A stretch of DNA of 64,000 bases from Aspidapion aeneum (GCA_963576565.1 OY755044.1:52525347-52589346), one strand, 5' to 3'; numbered from the stretch's first letter, positions 1 to 14,000 are shown. Notes: a model not told the origin generated them from the letters alone. Translations and numbers: made by a program.

Positions 1-2270
1 GCAGGGTCCAAACCATACGTTTTATGACAACTTTCCCTAAATTGCTGAAATACCTGCATTAAGAGGACTATGTCAATTTGCATATAAAATTCCATATAAT
101 CTTGTAGGGTTTCACAACCAAAACTTTCCCATACATCCAGTGCATGCTCATAATCAATTGAGGAAATTTTTTTGTTTTCCAGGACGTTAAAGAAATGACG
201 TTTTTCAGGCAAAGACGTCTCTTTTAATTTTTTCCAACTATCCATGTAGTCATAACAAAAAATTCCCTTTTTGAAAATAAGTTTATATTGTTCGTCAGAC
301 AAGTGAGGAAATTAATTTTTGATCAGCGGATACTCCTCAAGATATGAAGCAAGCTTATCCAAGCTGCTGACCATAAAGCGAAAAGAATCGATAAATCTAA
401 ATTCAATTAAATTGCCGTTAATTTTTTTGGTAAATGCTATATATTTTTCTTTGTTAACTGGCAGCAAATTTATTGAGCCATCCAAATTGGCGATGTTTTC
501 AATTATCAAATGTCCATCATAAGAGCTAAGGTTGTGAAATACTACAGGGACAGTATGACTATCCTGAAAATTTAGATTACAACTTTCATGCGCAGGGCCA
601 CGGTACTCTGAAGTAAGGTGACAGTGGTCGCGTATTTTCTTGTCACCAACTGAAAAATTCTGTTCACAAATATGACATCTTTTAGCTTTGTTAAAGTTAA
701 GTTTTTGTTTCTTACTTAATAGTTCCATGGGCAAGTCACAGAGAAATACAGTTTCTAAGTTTTCAGCGAACTCCAGTAATTGTTTACTAAACCATTCCAT
801 ACAGTCAGGCCCCGTGTACGACCGATAAAATGAAAGGGAATCATCATAAGCACATTTTACGTAGTACCCCACTGAACAAGGCACATGCTGCTGATATTTT
901 TGAGTTCTTTTACTACTATTTTTTAGCATAGGCATCAGTAAGCATTCGATGTCGCAATAAATAATGAAGGATGCAAATTGTTTATTTTTAAAGTTTTTAA
1001 ATTCTACAATGTTGTTCTCTTTATTTGGTAATTTCGGAACCACGATACTGCCAATAATTTGGCAGTCTTTTATATGTTGGTCGAGTCCATCCTTCGAATA
1101 AAAATAATGCAGGCATCTGTCGCAAATGTATTTAACTTTTGAGAATTTGCTAAGTTGTCTACTCACGAGCCTTGAAAGATTTTTTATCCATACAAAGTGG
1201 TAAGTTGGTGCAGAAAGATCTTTTATCTCTTCATTCTCTAAATAATAGTTATTTTGTACTAATAACAAATTAACATGTTTTTCTTACTTTTCCCCGGTAA
1301 TATAAGCAGGCAGTACTTTAAAACTGTTTTCATTATGTTTTTGCAGGCGATATATATTAATAGATATATTGTTTTGCTTTTCAAAGCGAGCAACTTGGTT
1401 TAAAGTCATTGGAAACTTTATTCCCTTTAAATTTAACACCTCTTGAGGATGCGGATAGGATGAGACTCTATTTGAGTGGTTTTCAACAGGAAACATTGCT
1501 GACATAATCGCCCAGCCAAAGCACAAATCATCAGTATTTTGTACAGTTACACATGCTTTTTTATTTAAAATAAATTTAGGCATTTTTAAATGATAACCTG
1601 CGCGAAGCATATTAAATTTATTCATAGCGATAATAAGATTGTGTATTTTTATAAGAGACCATCCAGATTGATTTTGCTGAAATTCTTCCAAATTTGTTAA
1701 AAGCAAATCCTTAACATTCTTATCAAACCAGTTTTTCAAATTGGTATTATTGTCAATTACAGCATTGGTAGTACTAAAATGTTTAGTTTCCGTAATTAAT
1801 TCCTTTTGCTTTGTAATTTGAAAATCTCCACTTAAGACAGTGTTTACCTTAATCATGTTCTCTTTTTTTAAAACATTTTTAATTCTACGTTTAAATAAAC
1901 TGAAGCTATCCGTCAGAAATTGCTGCGCATCAGTGTGTTTTAAATTTGTAATTACACCACTTCTTACCCTACTGTTAAAGGCTGACCTTACATCTTCCCA
2001 TTGTACACGGTGTTTCGCGGTTTTCTTGGTGATGATATTACCACCTCCTTGCTTTATGTTTGACTTCAAGCGATGCTTAAAGCCTTTCACTTCTCCAAGA
2101 CAGGCAGTTAGATGGGCTTTTTCATAAACCATCCGGGACTTCTTTAGGGCAATGCTTATTCTTCGACTAGCGTTGGCACAGTCCTTCAAGATTTTTGATA
2201 TTTTTGTAGCTTGATTAACACTTTCTAATTGGCATTTTATTTCATGGACTAATTTAGTTGCAAAACTCAT
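1..2270 (-). pseudogene. Protein-primed type B DNA polymerase, left copy, 5' two-thirds (runs off window)
   Basis: Minus-strand partner of the right-arm polymerase. I take the ATG at 2270 (MSFATK) as start rather than the upstream TTG at 2321. Visible parts in order: an N-terminal region of unknown function; a C2H2-type finger (CDRC...H) near 1095-1140; exonuclease motif I (DIE) near 945; an endonuclease VII-like cluster (CHIC...DHCHLT...CNLNF) near 570-680; exonuclease motif II (NLSSYDGH) near 510-540. The frame is broken by a TAA at 1284-1286 (TAC to TAA against the right copy) and a TAA at about 312-314 (GAA to TAA). The polymerase palm lies beyond the left edge. The stops differ from those in the right copy. 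The family (DNA_pol_B_2) is typical of Polinton/Maverick elements and linear plasmids. No other Polinton gene is seen beside it. Confidence 0.85.
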
Positions 2271-5200
2271 CTTCAGATCGATTTGATGTAATAACACTAC
2301 AGAGACTTCGGATTTTTCCAACTAGCAATTTAGTTGACAAATGCAAGTTTTTAAATGCTTATGGTAATTAACGATTAACATATTTTTTAATAAACACTAC
2401 ACTTTGTTTAAAATTCACTAAACGCAAACTAGCAGAGGAAGAATCGTTCTTTAACTCGCACGTTTAGCTATAGACTGACAGAAAAACGACTTGCAGGAGC
2501 TATTGTAAATGGGATGCCCCTTTTTTAGGCACAGTGTTGCCAATGTTTTTACATGGTTTATAAAAGCTATTTTGTTAGAACCCGGTCAAAATATTTACAG
2601 GACATTTTAATAAATAATTAAATAATTTCCCGCTTTCAGTATTTTCAATACGGATTATTAGAACCAGTGTCTATAGAAGTAAACTGAATTCTTTTAAAGA
2701 AATTGAAACTCTTCAGTCACCTTTTTTAATATAATATAAATGTTGAGCAGCTATTTATTACAACCTTAAATTTGATTACATTAATTTTATCAAAATTAAA
2801 TTAAATATTCTTACAAATTAGTTTTTTTTTTGTTTTGTAATGTTCTATTAATGCCAGCTGAAGAATTATTTTATAACTAGCTCTGTGGTGAAAAGAATCC
2901 TAAATAAGGAAGCATGGGGTAGCCAAAGAGGAAAGAAAGGGAAAGAAAGACGGAAAAAAGGTAGAAATAAGCTTGATTTAATAAATTAACCAAATAACTA
3001 ACAGACAGAGAACTAGAAGTTAAACGAATTAAAAACTGAAATCAAAATGAGATAAGCATACTATAAAAAGAAATGCTTTCAAGCGCTCTAGTTATAGATG
3101 TTTATTATCGTAAAACTAAGTATTCAAAATAAAATCAGACCTTATGCCTAGTTTGCCAACCATGTTCTTCCTTAACCCGAATAGCGAACAGACACGTGAA
3201 GACAAGCAAGTTTACCCTTTTTTTTTTCAGGTTTTAACAAGTTAAGAAAGGCAGATGTTTTCCTTGGCGGCTTTACCTGCTTTATGTAATCTTTAACATA
3301 AAGTTTTTAGAGTTTTGATCACAAGTTATTATAAAAAGAATTACTAAGATTAAATATTAAATATCTACGTATTACATTTTTATAGATTGCATGTACTTAT
3401 ATTTTTTATTTGTTGAGTTTTTGTATAGGTATAACAGAAAACTATCACAAAGCTTATTTATTTAAATTATCTCATGTTATAACCCTTGCGGGTGTTTACA
3501 GCGCCCTGTAGGATTGTACATATTTTCTTCGAATCGCAGACTTCTAACTACTTATATTCTATATTTTCTGGTTCTAATCACACAGAAAAATTGTATCCCT
3601 ATGTGCTTGTGAGCTTAAAGAAATCAAGTTATGCGTACATTTTCTACTAGTATTTATCCCAAGTAGGCATCAGGTAAGTGCGCGACTAACGTAATGGGTC
3701 ATTTTTATACCTAGGTTAACCCAATTCTTACAGGACAGACAGCATGTGCCGCCATTTCACCTTTGTGTACACTCAAGTTCCCACTTTTCATTAAAATAAC
3801 TACATTTAATTCACATTTTTATTTTTCTTTAATATTACATATTATGTACTCGTTTTAGTCAAATTCAATATTTAATTTTAAAAATGTTTTACCATTGCTT
3901 CTTCTTATGTTTCTTTTTTAATAATTGTTCATAGTATTGTAAGTTTTATATTAATCCATCCATACGTTCCCATATCAAATTCAGATAATTGCATTGCATA
4001 TAATAATTCAGATAAGCCGAATCTTGGGGAATCACCAGAAGCTAATATTAATATTTAGTATTAAGATTTCAAAAACAAAATACAAATTTGTATTTTGTTT
4101 TAGAGATTTAGTAATAAAAGCAAGTATTTCATAAATTAAATAGACTCAAAACCGGTCTCTATTTTTCTCTCTGTTTATAATTTTTGCATGTAGTATCATT
4201 TTTCGAATATGCTCCGCAACGCTTCTTATACACACACTCTATTAAGTTGATTATTTAGATACCACCTGTGCGCGAATAGGCACAAAAAGACAGATATCTG
4301 ACACCTTTTTATTACATCAGCTTAGTTCATTACCAGTTTAAAACTTATGATCTAAAAACGCCATTTATCACTTACTACTTGCCTTAGAAGCCGTAGGTGT
4401 TTCTCTTAAAACTAACCTGACCTTACAGGTCGTTTCGATCCAATTTTTTAACAATAAATATTTATATGTAGGTGTTTAGGTTTTTCTTAAACTAGGCGTC
4501 AGAATGCGTACGCACTTGGGCACTGCGTGAATAATGATCCACATTTGGATCCAAGACAATTTTTTACCTTGACGCACAGCCTCCCCTAATTAAAAATAAT
4601 TTAATGGGGTTGTACTCTATAAGCAATAACATTGATCATTTTTTATCAATATTTCAAGTTTTTAGCCTAGAACACATATTTTTAAGCACTTAACGGAGTT
4701 TAAACCATAAACTAGTTTTGCTATTTAGTACACTTATAGAAGTTACGGTTTAAATATGTATTTTTTTTAAAAGACATTTTTCACAGAATAGATTAGCTGG
4801 GAGACGTTTAGAGCTAATCAAACGTTGTCAAGCCCTTTAGACAGGGTAATAAGCACACTCACCAAAGATATAGGTCATAGGTCGAAGGATATAGGACATT
4901 AAACAAATGCCAGTGGACATAAGCCAAATGCCAGTGGACATACGCCGAATGTCATAGGGCATAGTTCGAGTGTAATAGGCCATTTAAAACGCGTGCAATT
5001 CTCTGCACGGGGGGAGCCTTAGCTAGCCCAAATAATAGCTAATTGGTAACACGACATTGCTGATTTGACGCATATATTCGCTGATCGAAGGGGAGCTTTA
5101 GATAGCTAGCGAGAGAGGTATACGGAAGTAAAGGTATTTAAATCCAGAATTATTCGTTTTTTTATTTAAAGAGAAACAATTAAAAAATTTGTACATATCA

Positions 5201-6215
5201 AGTTTTTAACATTTAGAATATACGAGTAAATCATTTTTAATTTTCGACCATTTTAACTCGATCTTTTAGTTTTTAGTAAACATCTATATATTTTCTTCTT
5301 TTCCTTGCGTGCGTTAATAGGACGTGTATTAACGAATAAATTTAGCTTTTCAAGGGGATTACGTGTTACAGGTCAAAATTTCAGGTAACACACATTTTTA
5401 TTTCACTTTATCTAAAAGTTTCTTAACATTTAGAATATACGTGTAAACCCTGTATAATTGTTCTAGGTATTTTATTTTTTTCTTGCATTAATAGGATACC
5501 TATTAATGAATAAATTTAGATTTTCGAGGGGAAAAACACACACTTTTATTTTAATTCACTTAATCTAAAAGGCTTTATAAAGAAAATAATTTCAGAATGC
5601 TATAACACTAAATTCAAATTTTTATTAACTCCTTATTAAATTTTAGAGAAACCAGTTCTAGAGTAGTTGATCCTTACTATGTTAAGCGGTGTATTAAATG
5701 CAATTTGTAGGTCTATATGATACTTTAAAATCGTAATTCCGGATAGTTTATTTCCATACCTAACTATATTTAATTTTCCACGGACAAATATGCATTGTGA
5801 ACGTCTGTATGTACGTAATATTTTCTAGATAACAACACAAAGTATCAAACTTTGTGATTGCACCTTAAAAGTTATCGGACTTCTAACGGTTTATAATTTC
5901 TTCCAACCGTTCATCCTTTTGTGTGAATGACAAACGCTGCAGTATGCTTGGGATCTGCCGGGGGCTGCTGTTTAGAACCGCTTAACAACTATACAAATGT
6001 TTAATTATTTTAAAAATGTAATCTATTTTAAGGGATAACAAAGGAGATTAGTAGGGATAATTTACAGATTTGCTTAGATTCTAAACACTTTTGGACCAAA
6101 GTTTTCGCTTCATTCCGAGTCGATTTTGCAAAAACAATCTTTTAAGAAGCAGGATGGACTTTACAAAATTGCCTGTTTTAAAGCCAAACAAGACGGTCTC
6201 TAAACAAAAAAAAAA
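2271..6215. other. Non-coding interior of left palindrome arm
   Basis: No ORF with recognisable content on either strand. It is AT-rich with poly-T runs. At 4860-4985 there is a short degenerate array of phrases such as AGTGGACATA and GGTCATAGG. At 5200-5571 there are two direct-repeat units (~200 and ~160 bp) sharing TAACATTTAGAATATACG, TTAATAGGA and AATAAATTTAG. The same features occur mirrored in the right arm (11645-12015 and 12235-12360). No capsid, integrase, ATPase or protease gene of a Polinton is visible. Confidence 0.7.
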
Positions 6216-7030
6216 TTGCAAAGGAAAGTACTTTTACAGGAGAGTACAAATGCATTGCCAGAGCAAGACAAAAATCACCTAGACTGCGGGAGAGAAGAAG
6301 ACAAAAACGCAAGAAACTGTCTGTATTACTTTATTAAAAAGATAGGAAGGGCCACAGTATTAGCATAACAGAAATGGTCACAGAATGGCCAGACAGAAAG
6401 GGTTTACGAATGCCAGGCATTAATATAAAACCCTGTTTTACCAATATAAGCTTTTTTTTTGAATGTTTAAGGTTGAAAGTATTAAATTTTTAAAAATTGC
6501 AAAGTGAATACGCAGTACTTTTCCAGGAGAGTACCAACGCATTGCCAGAGCAAGACAAAAATCACCAAGACTGCGGGAGAGAAGAAGACAAGAACGCCAA
6601 AATCGTGTGTATTACTTTATTAAGAAGATAGGAAAGACCACAGTATTGGCATAACAGAAATGGTCACTGTATTGACCAGACAGAAAGGGTTCACGAATGC
6701 CAGGCATTAATATAAAACACTGTTTTATCATTATAAGCGTTTTCGATTATTTAAGGATGAAATTATTAAATAATTAAAAATTGCAAAGTGAATACGCAGT
6801 ACTTTTCCAGGAGAGTACCAACGCATTGCCAGAGCAATGCAATAAATGCTAAAATCATCTAAACTGCGGGAGAGAAGAGACAACAACACTAAAATTGTAT
6901 GATTTAGTTCGTTAAGAAGATAGGAAATGCCACAGAATTGACATAATAAAAATGGCCACAGTATTGGCCAGACAGGAAGGGCTTACGAATGCCCGGTATC
7001 AATTTTAAAAAGCCCGTTTTACCACTACCA
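6216..7030. repeat. ~283-bp tandem repeat, three units (left arm)
   Basis: Three direct units start near 6216, 6497 and 6780. They share GCAAAGTGAATACGCAGTAC, AGGAGAGTAC, CTGCGGGAGAGAAG, a TTTATTAAGAAGATAGGAA segment and AATGCCAGGCATTAATATAA. The second and third are most alike; the first diverges at its start. The small ORF at 6091-6282 overlaps the first unit and has no recognisable content. Between 7030 and 8315 the arm is plain AT-rich sequence. Confidence 0.8.
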
Positions 7031-8315
7031 CTAAACAATGTTGGTACCTAGTATTTTACTATTACATGTTCAAAGTTCTTTTACCTCACTTTATCATCAA
7101 AAAAGTTTTAAACACAATATGAAGAATTTCCTAAATATTTAACTAATAAATTGAATTTAAATAACAAATTTTATTGGGATTATCTAATAAACTTTCCAGT
7201 GACAGCTATTTTGAAATAAATTAACCTTAAAATTGGACTATCAATAAAAAAAAATTATTCATGTAGACACAAATATATAGGTTTAGGTGCTAAATGGAAT
7301 CAGCACGTTACATTAAAATATTTTATATACTTTAATGCTACAAATATTAGGAGTACATTAATTTGGTAAAATTTAAAATCTGATATTTTATGTCATTCCA
7401 TCTTAAAGAAGCAGGACCTAAATTTTTTTTAACACTACGAATTGTTTTGTTTCAAATATCATTGTCAACACATAGAGAAACGGAATAGGAAAATTAGAGA
7501 TTAAGCGGTAAGCCGGAGGCCTGACACAAAGGCCTATGAGGCGGCCTACTTGTTTAATCTTAAGGCAATCCTTCAGTATAAAATGCATACAAAATTGAAG
7601 TCAGCACACCATAAATGCTGTGAATATACTAAAAACCAAGCAGCTAACAGCTATTTTAATACATGTTTAACGTATTTATTTCCTAATAGTTCAAAAAACC
7701 AACTAATTAAAAAAATTTCTAAAAAAAAACCATTGCCTGGTTAAAACCATGTGTATATTAAAGTGCTTGTAACTTTTTACTTAATTACATACTGCAGACA
7801 CATGAGGTCATTTATATTTAATATTGAGCTTAAGTTGAGATTAGCACGATTATTTTTACGTGTATTACTGAAAAATACGCTACATTTCAAATATTAACAA
7901 ACCTTTTAAAACAACAACAACTTTAGCTCGATTTTTACTTATAATAAACAATCCAAAAAAGAGTCATCAATTAAAAATTATGATTTAGGGATAGAGTTGA
8001 TTACGGATTTAATATATTTCATGCTAATTATTTAAACAGTTGCTTATTTTTTAGTAACATACACATTTATTTATACTTCTAAAACGTAACCATATTTTCT
8101 ATAAATTTACTTTAAGTCACATTATTTTTAAAGCAAGTGCTTTTCTGTGTATGTATTCGCATCTGTATGCACCGAGTCGAGTTATGCCCGAGTTATACCG
8201 TTAGCAAGCAGCTCTGATGAGTTCGCCAGCCTACCGCAACTAAGACGGTGCTAACTAAAGGGATAAGAAAGAAAGAGATAAAAGCAAAGTGAGTTCTCCC
8301 CAGTATTAGTAGAGT

Positions 8316-8901
8316 AATGACAGATCTGGGAGCTCCCACCCCATCGCGTTTTTGAAAAACAGAGCGAACCGTGCCGTTATTTCAATCAAAAACTGACTGA
8401 ACCGAACCGCGTTCCAAAATTTTCGGTTCCTAAAAATGACCGAACCGTGCGGCCGTTCAAAATTTCCGGCCAAAAGAATATACCGAACCGCGCCGCAGTT
8501 CAAAATAACCTGCCAAAAAAATAGGGCGAACCGGGCTGCACTTCAAAATTTCCGGCCAAAAAAAATAGGCCGAACCGCGCCGCAGTTCAAAATAACCTGC
8601 CAAAAAAAAAAATAGGGCGAACCGCGCTGCACTTCAAAATTTCCGGCCAAAAACAATAGGCCGAACCGCGCTGCAGTTCAAAATATATGGCCAAAAAATA
8701 GGCCGAACCACGATGCGGTCTAAAATTTTCGCTAGAAAAAAGTGCACTAACCAAACTGCTGTTCCAAATTTCCGCTAGCCGAAGTGGACTAACTACATAA
8801 TTTGTCATTTTTCGTTAGTCCTTGTCAGTTGGGCGTTTTAAAATAAACTGTGCATTTGATTCAAAGCGTCGCGTTGGACCGGTACCATCCCTCATGCATT
8901 C
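8316..8901. repeat. Palindrome spacer with ~44-bp GC-rich tandem array
   Basis: The centre of the palindrome does not pair with itself. From about 8362 to 8760 it consists of roughly nine diverged units of 42-47 bp. Each starts with a variant of CCGAACCGCGC and continues with TTCAAAAT and GGCCAAAAAATAGG. Alternate units resemble each other (CAGTTCAAAATAACCTGCC against CACTTCAAAATTTCCGGCC), giving an ~88-bp higher-order period. The array is far more CG-rich than its surroundings. Short ORFs across it are by-products of the repeat. Confidence 0.85.
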
Positions 8902-10189
8902 ACTCTACTAATACTGGGGTGAACTCACTTTGCTTTTATCTCTTTCTTTCTTATCCCTTTAGTTAGCACCGTCTTAGTTGCGGTAGGCTGGCGAACTCAT
9001 CAGAGCTGCTTGCTAACGGTATAACTCGGGCATAACTCGACTCGGTGCATACAGATGCGAATACATACACAGAAAAGCACTTGCTTTAAAAATAATGTGA
9101 CTTAAAGTAAATTTATAGAAAATATGGTTACGTTTTAGAAGTCTAAATAAATGTGTATGTTACTAAAAAATAAGCAACTGTTTAAATAATTAGCATGAAA
9201 TATATTAAATCCGTAATCAACTCTATCCCTAAATCATAATTTTTAATTGATGACTCTTTTTTGGATTGTTTATTATAAGTAAAAATCGAGCTAAAGTTGT
9301 TGTTGTTTTAAAAGGTTTGTTAATATTTGAAATGTAGCGTATTTTTCAGTAATACACGTAAAAATAATCGTGCTAATCTCAACTTAAGCTCAATATTAAA
9401 TATAAATGACCTCATGTGTCTGCAGTATGTAATTAAGTAAAAAGTTACAAGCACTTTAATATACACATGGTTTTAACCAGGCAATGGTTTTTTTTTTAGA
9501 AATTTTTTTAATTAGTTGGTTTTTTGAACTATTAGGAAATAAATACGTTAAACATGTATTAAAATAGCTATTAGCTGCTTGGTTTTTAGTATATTCACAG
9601 CATTTATGGTGTGCTGACTTCAATTTTGTATGCATTTTATACTGAAGGATTGCCTTAAGATTAAACAAGTAGGCCGCCTCATAGGCCTTTGTGTCAGGCC
9701 TCCGGCTTACCGCTTAATCTCTAATTTTCCTATTCCGTTTCTCTATGTGTTGACAATGATATTTGAAACAAAACAATTCGTAGTGTTAAAAAAAATTTAG
9801 GTCCTGCTTCTTTAAGATGGAATGACATAAAATATTAGATTTTAAATTTTACCAAATTAATGTACTCCTAATATTTGTAGCATTAAAGTATATAAAATAT
9901 TTTAATGTAACGTGCTGATTCCATTTAGCACCTAAACCTATATATTTGTGTCTACATGAATATTTTTTTTTTATTGATAGTCCAATTTTAAGGTTAATTT
10001 ATTTCAAAATAGCTGTCACTGGAAAGTTTATTAGATAATCCCAATAAAATTTGTTATTTAAATTCAATTTATTAGTTAAATATTTAGGGAATTCTTCATA
10101 TTGTGTTTAAAACTTTTTTGATGATAAAGTGAGGTAAAAGAACTTTGAACATGTAATAGTAAAATACTAGGTACCAACATTGTTTAGTG

Positions 10190-11010
10190 GTAGTGGTAAA
10201 ACGGGCTTTTTAAAATTAATACCGGGCATTCGTAAGCCCTTCCTGTCTGGCCAATACTGTGGCCATTTTTATTATGTCAATTCTGTGGCATTTCCTATCT
10301 TCTTTACGAACTAAATCATACAATTTTAGTGTTGTTGTCTCTTCTCTCCCGCAGTTTAGATGATTTTAGCATTTATTGCATTGCTCTGGCAATGCGTTGG
10401 TACTCTCCTGGAAAAGTACTGCGTATTCACTTTGCAATTTTTAATTATTTAATAATTTCATCCTTAAATAATCGAAAACGCTTATAATGATAAAACAGTG
10501 TTTTATATTAATGCCTGGCATTCGTGAACCCTTTCTGTCTGGTCAATACAGTGACCATTTCTGTTATGCCAATACTGTGGTCTTTCCTATCTTCTTAATA
10601 AAGTAATACACACGATTTTGGCGTTCTTGTCTTCTTCTCTCCCGCAGTCTTGGTGATTTTTGTCTTGCTCTGGCAATGCGTTGGTACTCTCCTGGAAAAG
10701 TACTGCGTATTCACTTTGCAATTTTTAAAAATTTAATACTTTCAACCTTAAACATTCAAAAAAAAGCTTATATTGGTAAAACAGGGTTTTATATTAATGC
10801 CTGGCATTCGTAAACCCTTTCTGTCTGGCCATTCTGTGACCATTTCTGTTATGCTAATACTGTGGCCCTTCCTATCTTTTTAATAAAGTAATACAGACAG
10901 TTTCTTGCGTTTTTGTCTTCTTCTCTCCCGCAGTCTAGGTGATTTTTGTCTTGCTCTGGCAATGCATTTGTACTCTCCTGTAAAAGTACTTTCCTTTGCA
11001 ATTTTTTTTT
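10190..11010. repeat. ~283-bp tandem repeat, three units (right arm, mirror copy)
   Basis: Reverse-complement copy of the array at 6216-7030, with unit boundaries preserved. The array therefore existed before the two arms became separate copies. Confidence 0.8.
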
Positions 11011-14000
11011 GTTTAGAGACCGTCTTGTTTGGCTTTAAAACAGGCAATTTTGTAAAGTCCATCCTGCTTCTTAAAAGATTGTTTTTGCAAAATCGACTCG
11101 GAATGAAGCGAAAACTTTGGTCCAAAAGTGTTTAGAATCTAAGCAAATCTGTAAATTATCCCTACTAATCTCCTTTGTTATCCCTTAAAATAGATTACAT
11201 TTTTAAAATAATTAAACATTTGTATAGTTGTTAAGCGGTTCTAAACAGAAGCCCCCGGCAGATTCCAAGCATACTGCAGCGTTTGTCATTCACACAAAAG
11301 GATGAACGGTTGGAAGAAATTATAAACCGTTAGAAGTCCGATAACTTTTAAGGTGCAATCACAAAGTTTGATACTTTGTGTTGTTATCTAGAAAATATTA
11401 CGTACATACAGACGTTCACAATGCATATTTGTCCGTGGAAAATTAAATATAGTTAGGTATGGAAATAAACTATCCGGAATTACGATTTTAAAGTATCATA
11501 TAGACCTACAAATTGCATTTAATACACCGCTTAACATAGTAAGGATCAACTACTCTAGAACTGGTTTCTCTAAAATTTAATAAGGAGTTAATAAAAATTT
11601 GAATTTAGTGTTATAGCATTCTGAAATTATTTTCTTTATAAAGCCTTTTAGATTAAGTGAATTAAAATAAAAGTGTGTGTTTTTCCCCTCGAAAATCTAA
11701 ATTTATTCATTAATAGGTATCCTATTAATGCAAGAAAAAAATAAAATACCTAGAACAATTATACAGGGTTTACACGTATATTCTAAATGTTAAGAAACTT
11801 TTAGATAAAGTGAAATAAAAATGTGTGTTACCTGAAATTTTGACCTGTAACACGTAATCCCCTTGAAAAGCTAAATTTATTCGTTAATACACGTCCTATT
11901 AACGCACGCAAGGAAAAGAAGAAAATATATAGATGTTTACTAAAAACTAAAAGATCGAGTTAAAATGGTCGAAAATTAAAAATGATTTACTCGTATATTC
12001 TAAATGTTAAAAACTTGATATGTACAAATTTTTTAATTGTTTCTCTTTAAATAAAAAAACGAATAATTCTGGATTTAAATACCTTTACTTCCGTATACCT
12101 CTCTCGCTAGCTATCTAAAGCTCCCCTTCGATCAGCGAATATATGCGTCAAATCAGCAATGTCGTGTTACCAATTAGCTATTATTTGGGCTAGCTAAGGC
12201 TCCCCCCGTGCAGAGAATTGCACGCGTTTTAAATGGCCTATTACACTCGAACTATGCCCTATGACATTCGGCGTATGTCCACTGGCATTTGGCTTATGTC
12301 CACTGGCATTTGTTTAATGTCCTATATCCTTCGACCTATGACCTATATCTTTGGTGAGTGTGCTTATTACCCTGTCTAAAGGGCTTGACAACGTTTGATT
12401 AGCTCTAAACGTCTCCCAGCTAATCTATTCTGTGAAAAATGTCTTTTAAAAAAAATACATATTTAAACCGTAACTTCTATAAGTGTACTAAATAGCAAAA
12501 CTAGTTTATGGTTTAAACTCCGTTAAGTGCTTAAAAATATGTGTTCTAGGCTAAAAACTTGAAATATTGATAAAAAATGATCAATGTTATTGCTTATAGA
12601 GTACAACCCCATTAAATTATTTTTAATTAGGGGAGGCTGTGCGTCAAGGTAAAAAATTGTCTTGGATCCAAATGTGGATCATTATTCACGCAGTGCCCAA
12701 GTGCGTACGCATTCTGACGCCTAGTTTAAGAAAAACCTAAACACCTACATATAAATATTTATTGTTAAAAAATTGGATCGAAACGACCTGTAAGGTCAGG
12801 TTAGTTTTAAGAGAAACACCTACGGCTTCTAAGGCAAGTAGTAAGTGATAAATGGCGTTTTTAGATCATAAGTTTTAAACTGGTAATGAACTAAGCTGAT
12901 GTAATAAAAAGGTGTCAGATATCTGTCTTTTTGTGCCTATTCGCGCACAGGTGGTATCTAAATAATCAACTTAATAGAGTGTGTGTATAAGAAGCGTTGC
13001 GGAGCATATTCGAAAAATGATACTACATGCAAAAATTATGAACAGAGAGAAAAATAGAGACCGGTTCTGAGTCTATTTAATTTATGAAATACTTGCTTTT
13101 ATTACTAAATCTCTAAAACAAAATACAAATTTGTATTTTGTTTTTGAAATCTTAATACTAAATATTAATATTAGCTTCTGGTGATTCCCCAAGATTCGGC
13201 TTATCTGAATTTGACATGGGAACGTATGGATGGATTAATATAAAACTTACAATACTATGAACAATTATTAAAAAAGAAACATAAGAAGAAGCAATGGTAA
13301 AACATTTTTAAAATTAAATATTGAATTTGACTAAAACGAGTACATAATATGTAATATTAAAGAAAAATAAAAATGTGAATTAAATGTAGTTATTTTAATG
13401 AAAAGTGGGAACTTGAGTGTACACAAAGGTGAAATGGCGGCACATGCTGTCTGTCCTGTAAGAATTGGGTTAACCTAGGTATAAAAATGACCCATTACGT
13501 TAGTCGCGCACTTACCTGATGCCTACTTGGGATAAATACTAGTAGAAAATGTACGCATAACTTGATTTCTTTAAGCTCACAAGCACATAGGGATACAATT
13601 TTTCTGTGTGATTAGAACCAGAAAATATAGAATATAAGTAGTTAGAAGTCTGCGATTCGAAGAAAATATGTACAATCCTACAGGGCGCTGTAAACACCCG
13701 CAAGGGTTATAACATGAGATAATTTAAATAAATAAGCTTTGTGATAGTTTTCTGTTATACCTATACAAAAACTCAACAAATAAAAAATATAAGTACATGC
13801 AATCTATAAAAATGTAATACGTAGATATTTAATATTTAATCTTAGTAATTCTTTTTATAATAACTTGTGATCAAAACTCTAAAAACTTTATGTTAAAGAT
13901 TACATAAAGCAGGTAAAGCCGCCAAGGAAAACATCTGCCTTTCTTAACTTGTTAAAACCTGAAAAAAAAAAGGGTAAACTTGCTTGTCTTCACGTGTCTG

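Larger units (their letters stand above)
1..8315. repeat. Left arm of giant inverted repeat (>=8.3 kb)
   Basis: This stretch reads as the reverse complement of 8902-17187. Position 1 pairs with about 17187 and position 8315 with about 8902. The pairing holds through the polymerase pseudogene, the non-coding interior and the minisatellites. The coordinate sum shifts by only 29 bp along the arm, which is explained by one indel near 3982-4010, where the left arm keeps extra bases between two 9-bp direct repeats. Scattered substitutions exist; in the polymerase region I count only a handful per kilobase. The arm continues past the left window edge, since the right arm has polymerase sequence to 18649. 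Confidence 0.95.

Noticed and set aside
1840..2127. Plus-strand 95-codon ORF
   Set aside because: Antisense shadow of the minus-strand polymerase; mirrored identically in the right arm.
7550..7744. 64-codon ORF (mirror at 9456-9668)
   Set aside because: Present in both arms simply because the arms are copies; Lys/Asn-rich AT-driven sequence with no domain, and its reading length differs between arms.
8306..8808. Two minus-strand ORFs at the palindrome centre
   Set aside because: Translations of the 44-bp tandem array; repetitive peptide arises from the repeat.
10880..11135. Overlapping short ORFs on both strands
   Set aside because: They fall in the first unit of the 283-bp tandem repeat, have no known motif, and no codon-level constraint can be seen between the arms.
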